Assembly: GCA_004367505.1 (NCBI GenBank)
Contig: SFCB01000035.1
Span: forward strand, 1-64,000
DNA length: 64,000 nucleotides
Direction: 5' to 3'
DNA from: Chloroflexi bacterium OHK40
Lineage (GTDB): Bacteria > Chloroflexota > Chloroflexia > Chloroflexales > Chloroflexaceae
Position 1 is the stretch's first letter. The number at the start of each line of letters is the position of its first letter. The position numbers and the translations under genes are program-made. Positions 25,854 through 33,372 of the stretch are shown one piece after another. The notes under the pieces were generated by a model that had not been told where the DNA came from, searched no databases, and saw only the letters and a program-made list of their open reading frames with translations.

Positions 25854-26942
25854 ATGAGTCGTGACCTGCGCGACGAGCTTGTCGCGCTGACGTGTGACAT
25901 GGTGCGCATCGAGTCGATTGCCGACCGGCCAGATCAGCTCGATGCGGCGATCAGCTACGTTGCCGCCTACCTGGCCGACATCCCCGGCCTCACGATCGAG
26001 CACAGCTTGGCCAACGGCAAGCCAGCCCTGGTCGTCACCATGCGCCCCACCCGCGCGCCAGCCCTGATGATCAACGGCCACCTGGATGTAGTCGTCGGCC
26101 GGCCCGAGCAGTTCGAGCCTACCCTGCGCGAGGGGCGGATCTACGGGCGCGGCGCCCAGGATATGAAGGGCAGCTGCGCGGTGATGCTCCGCCTGATCCG
26201 CGATCTCGCCGCCCTGCCCGAGCGCCCCGATGTCGGCTTTCAGTTCGTCACTGATGAGGAGATCGGCGGCGCCGAGGGCACGGGACGGCTGCTCCGCGAG
26301 GGTTGGCGCTGCGGCTTTATGCTCTGCCTTGAGCCGACCGACCTGGGCATCCTCTTCGAGCACAAGGGCGGCATGTGGGTTGAGTTGCGGCTCCCCGGCC
26401 GCCCGGCCCACGGCTCGCGCCCCTGGGAGGGCCACAACCCGATCGAGAACTTGGCCACCGGCCTCGCCGCCATCCGGCGCCGCTTTCCGCAGCCCACCGG
26501 CCCCAACGAGTGGCGCACGACCGTCACCCCCACCAGGATGATCGCCGGTGAGGGCGGCTCGCGAAACCAGGTACCCGCCTCGGCCCTCGTCACCTTCGAC
26601 ATCCGCTGGACGAGCGAGACGAGCCCGGACGCCATCCAGGCAATCCTCACCGAGTGTTTTCCCGGCGCTGAGATCGTGGTGAGCGCCGCAGGCCCGGGCC
26701 TCTACACCGACCCGGAACACCCGGAAGTCTGCCGCGTAGCCGAGATTCTGGAGCGCCGGAGCGGGCGCAGCCCGCGCTTCTACCGTGAGCATTTCGCCAC
26801 CGACGCCCGCTACTACACCAGCGCCGGCATTCCGGCCATCTGCGTAGGTCCGGTGGGCGCGGGGCTCCACTCCGATGAGGAATGGGTCAGCGTGGATAGC
26901 CTGGTCGATCTGTACGCCGTGCTCTGGGAGTATGTTACCTGA
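25854..26942 (+). CDS. M20 family metallopeptidase (ArgE/DapE-like)
   Basis: 362-residue zinc hydrolase. Motifs in order: NGHLDVV (metal His, catalytic Asp), GRGAQDMKGS (bridging Asp), TDEEIGG (Glu pair), a Glu in CLEPTDLG, the dimerisation domain with RPAHGSRPWEG, and GAGLHSDEEW with the last metal His. ATG 25854 is preceded by GGAGGAG. It starts a tight plus-strand run (6-base gaps) with a tRNA methyltransferase and dipeptide-type permeases, so it may process imported acyl-amino acids or dipeptides. It is only distantly similar to the other M20 protein at 20.7 kb. Confidence 0.9.
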   Translation: MSRDLRDELVALTCDMVRIESIADRPDQLDAAISYVAAYLADIPGLTIEHSLANGKPALVVTMRPTRAPALMINGHLDVVVGRPEQFEPTLREGRIYGRGAQDMKGSCAVMLRLIRDLAALPERPDVGFQFVTDEEIGGAEGTGRLLREGWRCGFMLCLEPTDLGILFEHKGGMWVELRLPGRPAHGSRPWEGHNPIENLATGLAAIRRRFPQPTGPNEWRTTVTPTRMIAGEGGSRNQVPASALVTFDIRWTSETSPDAIQAILTECFPGAEIVVSAAGPGLYTDPEHPEVCRVAEILERRSGRSPRFYREHFATDARYYTSAGIPAICVGPVGAGLHSDEEWVSVDSLVDLYAVLWEYVT

Positions 26943-26948
26943 ACGCCC

Positions 26949-28037
26949 ATGCTCTACGCGCTGCAAACCCTTCCCGGCCTTGGTACTCTGGCATGGCGCG
27001 AGGCCGAAACGGCTCTTGCCGCCGGCACGTCGGCTCGTGGCCCGAAGCTCGTGGGCATCAAGGCGGTGCCCGGACGCAACGACATGGTGCTCCTGGCCCA
27101 CGATAGCGGCCCCCGGCCCCTGCTACGGCTGCGGGCCAGCGAGGATGTCTTCGCGGTGGCGGCGCGTGGCTTCCGTGTAGCTCCCGACGAACGGGGCCTG
27201 CGCCAGATCTACGCGGCGGTGCGCCACTCCGAGGACGTGGCTCCGGCCCTCGATGCCTGGCGCCGCGCGGTCGGGAGCCGCCAGCAGGGCGGGAGCTTCC
27301 GTGTCGTGACACGCAGCGTCGGGCGACAGGCGTTTCTGCGCCGCGATGTGGGGCGGGCCGTGGCCGACGCCGTGCGCGATGGATGGCCAGGCAACTGGCG
27401 GCCAGTGGAGGATGACGCCGATCTGGAGATCTGGGCGACCCTCGTGGAGCAAGAGCTCGTATGCGCCGTGCGTCTGTCGGACGCGAGCATGCGCCAGCGG
27501 AGTAAGGCCCGCCACCTGCCCGCGAGCCTGCGTCCCGCCCTCGCCGCCGCTATGGTCGCGCTCACCGAGCCCGCCCCCGACGATGTCTTCCTCGACCCGA
27601 TGGCCGGCGCCGGCACCATCCTGCTGGAGCGAGCAGCCGCCGGCCCCTTCGCCGAGATCCACGGCGGCGACATCAATGGCGAGGCCCTGGCTGCGATGCG
27701 GGAAAACCTGCGCGGCGTGAAGGGCCGGGTCTTCACCAGCCGCTGGGACGCGCGCACGCTGCCCTTCGAGGACAGCAGCATCGATAAAGTGGCCGTTAAC
27801 CTGCCCTTTGGCCGACAGATCGGCGACCAGGCCCAACTGCCCGAGCTCTACCGGGGGGTGCTGGCGGAGATCTCCCGCGTGCTCCGCCCCGGTGGGCGCC
27901 TGGTGGCCCTCACCGGCGATGCCCGGACTCTGGAGACGGCCCGCCAGAGCACCGCTCGCGCGCTGCGGCCAGGCACGCGCCACCGTGTGATCGTGCTTGG
28001 CCAGCCAGCGATGATCTGTGAGTATACGCGCCAGTAG
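26949..28037 (+). CDS. Trm14/TrmN-like RNA (guanine-N2) methyltransferase
   Basis: 362 residues. A THUMP-like N-terminal half (about 1-160) precedes a class I SAM methyltransferase of the UPF0020 family: DPMAGAGTILLERA (SAM motif I, about 219-232), GGDINGEAL (acidic loop) and the catalytic NLPFG tetrapeptide-type motif (N-x-P-F/Y, about 285). This matches enzymes that make N2-methylguanosine at tRNA position 6, with RlmL-like 23S enzymes as the alternative. It begins 6 bases after the M20 stop and ends 6 bases before the permease gene. Confidence 0.87.
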   Translation: MLYALQTLPGLGTLAWREAETALAAGTSARGPKLVGIKAVPGRNDMVLLAHDSGPRPLLRLRASEDVFAVAARGFRVAPDERGLRQIYAAVRHSEDVAPALDAWRRAVGSRQQGGSFRVVTRSVGRQAFLRRDVGRAVADAVRDGWPGNWRPVEDDADLEIWATLVEQELVCAVRLSDASMRQRSKARHLPASLRPALAAAMVALTEPAPDDVFLDPMAGAGTILLERAAAGPFAEIHGGDINGEALAAMRENLRGVKGRVFTSRWDARTLPFEDSSIDKVAVNLPFGRQIGDQAQLPELYRGVLAEISRVLRPGGRLVALTGDARTLETARQSTARALRPGTRHRVIVLGQPAMICEYTRQ

Positions 28038-28043
28038 ACGCCT

Positions 28044-28988
28044 ATGATCCGCTACGCGCTCCGCTCCCTGGCCCTGCTGCCACCCGCGCTGCTGCTGGCC
28101 CATTTTTTCGGCTTTGCCTTTGGGCACCTGGTGGCGCCGCTGCACGCCGCCCGCAACCCTCTCTGGGTCGGTGTCGTGAGCCGTGAGCCACTCCTGCCGA
28201 GCTACCTGGAATACCTCGCCGCGACCCTGCGCTCCGAACCCGTTCCGCTGCCGGGTAGTACGGCTAGCGAAGGTCTGGCCGAGGCGCTCGGGCGCGCGGC
28301 CCTGAATAGCCTGGGCCTGCTCACGATCGCCACGGGGCTCAGCGTCGCGGCTGGCATCACCCTCGGGCTGCTGGCCGTGCGCCGCGATCCGCCACACGTG
28401 GCTACGTGGCTCACAGCTATCGCCACCATCGGGCTCGCTGTGCCAACCTTCTTCGCTGGCGTGATCGGCGTCTTCGTGGTGGTCGTGGTGCTGATCTACG
28501 CACCGGGCCGCACGCTCATCCTGCCATTGGAAGGCTATGGGTGGGACGCGCATCTCGTGCTGCCGGTAGTCGCACTCATGCTGCGGCCCACCGCCCAGAT
28601 CGCGCAGGTGACGGCGGGGATGCTGGTCGCCGAGCTCGGCAAGCAGTATGTGACAACGGCCCGAAGCCTTGGCGTGCCCGAGCCGCGCATCGCCCGGCGC
28701 CACGTGCTACGCAACGCCATGCCAGCGGTGGTGAGCACGATCGCCGGCTCGCTCCGGCTCACCGCAGGTGAGTTGATCATCGTTGAGACGCTCTTCTACT
28801 GGCCGGGCCTCGGGCGGCTGATGGCCCAGGCCCTGCTTCCCGCGAACAGTTCGACGCTCCCTGAGACGCCGCTCTTCCTCAGCCCGCCCGTCATCGGCGG
28901 CGCCCTTCTGCTCTTTGCCGCCCTCTTCTTGCTCGGCAATACGGCCGCTGGCCTGCTTGTGCGCGCCCTGGATCCGAGGGTACGGTAA
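28044..28988 (+). CDS. Dipeptide/oligopeptide ABC transporter permease, DppB type
   Basis: 314-residue inner-membrane permease of the BPD superfamily with about six helices. The cytoplasmic EAA loop that contacts the ATPase is TARSLGVPEPRIARRHVLRNAMPAVV (about 205-230); the conserved FYWPGLGRL signature of DppB follows near 250. The N-terminal periplasmic loop after TM1 is normal for the subfamily. No ATPase or binding protein gene is adjacent; the binding protein at the left edge is 26 kb away. It is followed after 102 bases by its DppC-type partner, which is unusual. Confidence 0.9.
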   Translation: MIRYALRSLALLPPALLLAHFFGFAFGHLVAPLHAARNPLWVGVVSREPLLPSYLEYLAATLRSEPVPLPGSTASEGLAEALGRAALNSLGLLTIATGLSVAAGITLGLLAVRRDPPHVATWLTAIATIGLAVPTFFAGVIGVFVVVVVLIYAPGRTLILPLEGYGWDAHLVLPVVALMLRPTAQIAQVTAGMLVAELGKQYVTTARSLGVPEPRIARRHVLRNAMPAVVSTIAGSLRLTAGELIIVETLFYWPGLGRLMAQALLPANSSTLPETPLFLSPPVIGGALLLFAALFLLGNTAAGLLVRALDPRVR

Positions 28989-29090
28989 GGGTCGGCCTCT
29001 CTTCGAACCGAAGCGTCTGTTTGACACGCGATCGCAGCAGAGCCTGTCGCCCTTCGTCGCACGACCAGGGACAGCCTCCAGATCCCCGCC

Positions 29091-31322
29091 ATGACACTCC
29101 CTCCAGACCATCAGGCCGCCCCGAGGCCGGAACGAGCACGGCTCTGGCGCAGCAACCCGCCCCTCGCCGCCGGCGGGGCGATCGTGGCGCTGCTGATCGT
29201 CGTCGCGATCGCCGGCCCGCTCGTGGCCCCTCACGGCCCCCTGGAGCGAACGCTGGTAGCCGAGATCGGCGGGCGCACGCGGGGCGTGCCCTTCCCGCCC
29301 TTCCAGAGCTGGGAGTTTCCCCTCGGCTCCGACCGCTTCGGCCGCGATCTGCTCAGCCGCCTGCTCTGGGCGGTGCGCCCCACCCTGCTGCTGGTGACGA
29401 TCGTCGCGCTGCTGCGCCTGGCCCTCGGCCTGCTGATCGGCACCGTGGCCGGCTCGTCGCGCCTTCCCGGCCGGGCCCTCAGCGCGCTCACCGACGCGGC
29501 TCTGGCCGTGCCTGTGCTGGTGGTGGCCCTGGCGGCGATCACTGCCGTGGGGATCGAACGGGGGCTGGTAGCCTTCATCGTCGGGATGTGCCTCACCGGA
29601 TGGGCCGAGACGGCCCAGATCGTGCGGGCCCAGACTCAACTCGTGGCCGCGCGCCCCTTCGTGCAGGCGGCCCACGCCCTCGGCGCCAACGGCCCCCAGA
29701 TCCTGATCCGCCATATCGGCCGCCACCTGGCGCCGCTGCTCGGCACACTGCTCGCCTTCGAGATCAGCGCTGGCCTGCTGCTCGCGGGCTCGCTGGGCTT
29801 CCTCGGCTACTTCATCGGTGGCGGGGTCTGGATCATCACCGACGGGATGGCGATCCCCCAGGCTGAGCGTGTGGCGGGCCTGCCGGAACTCGGCCAATTG
29901 ATCGGCTCCGCCGAGGTGCGGATCTCGAGCCGCCCGCCGTGGGAGATGATCTTCCCCGGCCTGCTGATCGTCGCGGCCATCCTTGGTTTTGCACTCCTCG
30001 GCGAGGGGCTGCGCCGCTACACGACCATGGCGCCGCCACGGCCCTCACGTCTCACGTCGGCCGTCGCGGCCATCGAGGAGGCTACCGTGGTCCGGGCCGG
30101 CGCCTGGGACGGCCTGACGGCCCGCACCGGCTCAGCCATCATCGTCGCCCTGGTCGGGGCCGCCGCACTCCTCTGGTGGCCGTATCGCTCCAGCAGCGAG
30201 CGCGAGAGCCCGCAGCCCGCCACCGCCTTCGCCACCCCTAACGGCTGGTCGGCGGAGCGGGGCGATCCCTACGGCACCCTGCGGGCGCCCGTGCCACCCT
30301 CGGCGCCGGCGCTCCGCTGGCAGTTCGCCGACCCGTCTGGCCTGGCGGGCGGGCCCGCCATCGCCCCCGACGGCACCGTCTACGTCGGGGGCATCAGCGG
30401 ACGGCTCCACGCGCTCGCCCCCGACGGATCGACGCGCTGGAGCGCCCCCATCCAGGCCGAGCCGGTGGGCGCGCCCGCACTCGCCCCCGATGGCACTATC
30501 TACATGGCTGACCGGCGGGGTGGCCTGAGCGCCTTCACGCCTGCCGGAGAGCCACGCTGGCGCTTTCAGAGCAGCTACCGTCACGAAGCCACCTCCGGCC
30601 CGATCGTCGGTCCCGATGGCACGATCTACTACGCGCTGATCGACGCGGTGCAGGCGGTCTCTCCCACTGGCGAGGGCCGCTGGGTAGGGCGCGACCCCGA
30701 GTTGCCCTACCTGGAGGTGTCGCCCCGGCTCAGCCCCGATGGGGCCATGGTCTTCCTCAAGGGCAGCGCCTTCAGCACCGAGGATGGGAGCCAGCTTCCG
30801 CTGCCGATCGTTCCAGACGAGCCGGCCTTCGCCGAACCGGTGCTGCTCGTGGGTGCCGATGGGCGCACCTACTACAGCAGCGAGCATCGTCTGGTGCCCT
30901 GGCGGCGCGTGGATGCCGGGGTTGCCGTTCAGCAGGCACTGGGCTGGCCAGCGCGGAACACCTTCTCCATGCCCTCCGATGTCGGTGTCACGCGCGCAGG
31001 CACGGCGTGGATGCTCTACTCGACCGAGTTCGCCGACACGCGGGTCGTCTGGATCGGCGGCGATGGCCAGCAGATCGGTGAGTTCTTCGCCCCGATGCGG
31101 GCGAGCCGAGCGATCGCCGTGGCCGATGACGGCACGCTGCAGGTATGTGGGGCCGCTCGCAGTCGGGGCCTCAGCTGCGCCGCCTTCAGCCCGGCTGCCG
31201 GTGAGGAGCCGCTCTGGGAGGTAGCTATCGGCGCGCCAGGGGCGCTGGCCCGTGGCGGCGCCATCGTGGACGGCCGGACCTACCTCGTCACCGACGATGG
31301 GCACCTCTACGCGCTCGAGTAG
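29091..31322 (+). CDS. DppC-type ABC permease fused to a PQQ-like beta-propeller
   Basis: 743 residues; ordinary DppC proteins have about 300. Residues 1-305 form a DppC/OppC permease: first helix near 25-47, the SDRFGRDLLSRLLW motif (about 84) and an EAA-like loop AAHALGANGPQILIRHIGRH. After a short cytoplasmic stretch an extra helix (about 348-364, SAIIVALVGAAALLWWP) would put the last 375 residues outside the cell. This part has repeated propeller blades of the PQQ type, such as PAIAPDGTVYVGG, PALAPDGTIYMAD and PIVGPDGTIYYAL, each followed by a W-containing strand. The frame runs through the junction without a stop or compositional break. Possibly a built-in receptor or binding domain; function inferred only. 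Confidence 0.85.
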   Translation: MTLPPDHQAAPRPERARLWRSNPPLAAGGAIVALLIVVAIAGPLVAPHGPLERTLVAEIGGRTRGVPFPPFQSWEFPLGSDRFGRDLLSRLLWAVRPTLLLVTIVALLRLALGLLIGTVAGSSRLPGRALSALTDAALAVPVLVVALAAITAVGIERGLVAFIVGMCLTGWAETAQIVRAQTQLVAARPFVQAAHALGANGPQILIRHIGRHLAPLLGTLLAFEISAGLLLAGSLGFLGYFIGGGVWIITDGMAIPQAERVAGLPELGQLIGSAEVRISSRPPWEMIFPGLLIVAAILGFALLGEGLRRYTTMAPPRPSRLTSAVAAIEEATVVRAGAWDGLTARTGSAIIVALVGAAALLWWPYRSSSERESPQPATAFATPNGWSAERGDPYGTLRAPVPPSAPALRWQFADPSGLAGGPAIAPDGTVYVGGISGRLHALAPDGSTRWSAPIQAEPVGAPALAPDGTIYMADRRGGLSAFTPAGEPRWRFQSSYRHEATSGPIVGPDGTIYYALIDAVQAVSPTGEGRWVGRDPELPYLEVSPRLSPDGAMVFLKGSAFSTEDGSQLPLPIVPDEPAFAEPVLLVGADGRTYYSSEHRLVPWRRVDAGVAVQQALGWPARNTFSMPSDVGVTRAGTAWMLYSTEFADTRVVWIGGDGQQIGEFFAPMRASRAIAVADDGTLQVCGAARSRGLSCAAFSPAAGEEPLWEVAIGAPGALARGGAIVDGRTYLVTDDGHLYALE

Positions 31323-31330
31323 GGCGGCAC

Positions 31331-31828
31331 CTACCGGCTGAGCCCGAGGGCGGCCAGCGCGGCCTCCTCGCGCTCTCGCATGGCTGCGGCATCCTCCGCG
31401 CCGCGCTCGTGATCGTAGCCGAGCAGGTGTAGCGCCCCGTGGGCGGCCAGATAGGCCAACTCACGCGCGCTACTGTGGCCGTACTCTTCTGCCTGGGCAA
31501 GCACTCGATCCAGCGAGATGGCGATATCGCCGAGGTAGCGCGGCGCGGCAGGGCCCGTCACAAACGGTGTCGCAGGGCCGTCATCGCCAAAGGAGAGCAC
31601 GTCGGTAGGCGCGTCCACACCACGGTAGCTGCGGTTCAGCTCGTGGAGTCGCGCATCATCAGCCAGGAGCACCCCCACTTCGGCGCCGCCAGCCACGCCC
31701 GCACCGCGCAGCACCTCGGCCACGGCGCGCCCGGCAAGATCCGGATCCAGGCCAGCGGCTACCACCCGCTCTTCCAGGCCTTCCGCGACGGAGACCTCGA
31801 TGGTGTAATCGGCCATAGGGCGTGCCAT
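31331..31828 (-). CDS. ybeY: Endoribonuclease YbeY
   Basis: 165-residue metalloprotein needed for 16S rRNA 3'-end maturation and ribosome quality control. The zinc-binding signature HGALHLLGYDH is intact near residue 129, preceded by the family block TDVLSFGDDG. ATG 31828 has GAGG seven bases upstream; a second in-frame ATG at 31816 is possible. It stops 8 bases from the convergent permease-propeller gene and lies downstream of the NUDIX and pyrophosphatase genes on the same strand. Confidence 0.93.
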   Translation of the reverse strand: MARPMADYTIEVSVAEGLEERVVAAGLDPDLAGRAVAEVLRGAGVAGGAEVGVLLADDARLHELNRSYRGVDAPTDVLSFGDDGPATPFVTGPAAPRYLGDIAISLDRVLAQAEEYGHSSARELAYLAAHGALHLLGYDHERGAEDAAAMREREEAALAALGLSR

Positions 31829-31971
31829 CTCTATCCTCGTGGCGCCACACGATGAAGGTGCTGCCGCCACATCCTGCCGGGACGCGGCGCGCTCCATCCC
31901 GACGGCCCTGATCATCGCCGTCTTCGGCCACGAGCCCGAAGACCCGCCATCGGCCAGACCAGCTGCGCGCG

Positions 31972-32424
31972 TTAAATCCCGCCCTCGCGCACGATCGACT
32001 GAACTTGCAGCAGCACATCACGCTCGCGCTCGAACGACACGCGCTGCACCGCCTCATCGAGCGGAAACCAGCGGGCATCGTCCACCTCGGCCTCCTGGGG
32101 ACGCATATCGCCACGCTCATACCGCATCAGGAAGAGGTCAACGTATTTGTGCACCCGGGAAGATCCGGCGCGGAACCAGTACTCGATCGTCGCGAGGTGG
32201 CGCACGATCGCGCCCTCCAGGCCAGTCTCCTCCGCGACCTCGCGCAGCGCGGCGGCCTCGGCCGTCTCGCCACGGTTCACGTGGCCCTTCGGCAGGCCCC
32301 AGCGGCCACCACGGTCGGTGGCGATCAGGGCGACCTCCACTTGCTGCCCGACAACCCGGAAGATGACACCCCCGGCCGAGTAAGCCGTACGATGCGCGGG
32401 GGATCTGTTGGAGCGTGAGGCCAT
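31972..32424 (-). CDS. NUDIX hydrolase
   Basis: 150 residues. The full Nudix box G-x5-E-x7-REVAEETG is present (GHVNRGETAEAAALREVAEE, about 47-66) within a typical fold starting SAGGVIF. Such enzymes cleave nucleoside diphosphate-linked compounds (for example Ap4A, ADP-ribose or oxidised dNTPs). ATG 32424 is used; a GTG two codons earlier is equally possible and neither has a strong ribosome site. It begins 10 bases after the pyrophosphatase stop, so both are likely co-transcribed and linked to pyrophosphate and nucleotide clean-up. Confidence 0.9.
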   Translation of the reverse strand: MASRSNRSPAHRTAYSAGGVIFRVVGQQVEVALIATDRGGRWGLPKGHVNRGETAEAAALREVAEETGLEGAIVRHLATIEYWFRAGSSRVHKYVDLFLMRYERGDMRPQEAEVDDARWFPLDEAVQRVSFERERDVLLQVQSIVREGGI

Positions 32425-32434
32425 CGGCACGTTG

Positions 32435-32986
32435 CTATGCGCGCTTCAGCAGGCGACCGGCGCGCATATCCCAGTAGTTATTGATCGCGTAATTGATGCG
32501 CTGCCGTGCCGCATCCACGTGCTCCCAGCCCACCGGCTCCACCCGCGTGCCCTCCAGATCCTTGTACACCGTGAAGAAATGCTCCACCTCTTTGAGGTAA
32601 TGCGCCGGCAGATCGGTGTAATCCTGGAAGCTGGCGAAGAACGGATCATACTGGAGCACGGCGAGGATCTTGTCATCGGGCTCGCCCTTGTCGAGCATCC
32701 GGAAGACGCCAACAGGACGGGCCTCAACGAGGCAACCAGTGAAGGTTGGCAGGTTGGTCATCACCAGCACATCGAGCGGATCGCCGTCGTCATAGTAGGT
32801 TTGCGGGATGAAGCCATAGTCGCCGGGGTACTGCACCGCAGAGTAGAGCACCCGATCGAGCTTAAAGGCGCCGCTGCGCTTATCGAATTCGTACTTGTTG
32901 CGTGAGCCCTTGGGGATTTCGACAACTGTATGGATCACATCAGGGACGTTCGGTCCTGGCTCAAGGTCGTGCCAGTAGTTCTGCAT
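32435..32986 (-). CDS. ppa: Inorganic pyrophosphatase, family I
   Basis: 183-residue soluble pyrophosphatase that hydrolyses PPi to two phosphates and pulls biosynthetic reactions forward. Signature EIPKGSRNKYEFD (about 24-36) and YPGDYGFIPQT, then the metal-binding D-x-D-P-x-D block in DDGDPLDVLV (about 67-76). Length is normal. ATG 32986 has GAGG six bases upstream; the open frame continues into a repeat element but that part is not coding. An extended -10 promoter with a small palindrome lies at 33020-33037. Confidence 0.95.
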   Translation of the reverse strand: MQNYWHDLEPGPNVPDVIHTVVEIPKGSRNKYEFDKRSGAFKLDRVLYSAVQYPGDYGFIPQTYYDDGDPLDVLVMTNLPTFTGCLVEARPVGVFRMLDKGEPDDKILAVLQYDPFFASFQDYTDLPAHYLKEVEHFFTVYKDLEGTRVEPVGWEHVDAARQRINYAINNYWDMRAGRLLKRA

Positions 32987-33019
32987 CGAAGGCCTCACTG
33001 CGCTGCCTGATCCGCTAGT

Positions 33020-33037
33020 TTGCATTATAACATGCAA
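33020..33037 (-). promoter_or_regulatory. Extended -10 promoter and palindrome upstream of ppa
   Basis: On the minus strand TGTTATAAT (perfect TATAAT, 33029-33024, with TG one base before it). The inverted repeat TTGCAT-N6-ATGCAA encloses the -10 and could be an operator. No good -35. The element sits directly next to the repeat locus that begins near 33060. Confidence 0.6.
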
Positions 33038-33059
33038 CCACTGCGGATCGGGTCGCACC

Positions 33060-33330
33060 GGGTACGCTGGGTTCCCGCCTGCGCTGGGTTCCCGCTTTCG
33101 CGGGAACGACACCCCGGCGTTGATGTCACGCCCGCGCAGGCGGGCGTCCAGGGCGGGAGGCCCGCAGGATCTGCCCCCGTGCGAGCGGGGCTGGGTTCCC
33201 GCTTGCGCTGGGTTCCCGCTTGCACTGGGTTCCCGCGCGCGCTGGGTTCCCGCGTGCGCGGGAACGACACCCGGGCGTTGGGGGCACGCCCGCGCAGGCG
33301 GGCGTCCAGGACGGGAGGCCTCCGGGACAT
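33060..33330 (-). repeat. Composite repeat locus A2 (inverse orientation to A1)
   Basis: Within the 386-base gap 32987-33372. Read on the minus strand it has the same parts as locus A1: the first-hairpin motif GTTCCCGCGAAAGCGGGAAC (around 33090), 17-base units GCGGGAACCCAGCGCA-like (two near 33065-33095 and four near 33190-33260), and two copies of the ACGCCCGC/GCGGGCGT hairpin (around 33127 and 33287). Because it is inverted relative to A1, the two loci form long inverted repeats about 11 kb apart that could recombine. Confidence 0.85.
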
Positions 33331-33372
33331 GCCCCCCAGTCCCCTGTCGCCTGCCTCACTGGGGATGGACGT

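Noticed and set aside
25479-27101. Upstream extension of the minus-strand MFS frame, giving a 969-residue reading frame
   Set aside because: It runs antisense through the M20 and part of the tRNA methyltransferase genes; only the last 428 residues show MFS homology and a promoter lies before them.
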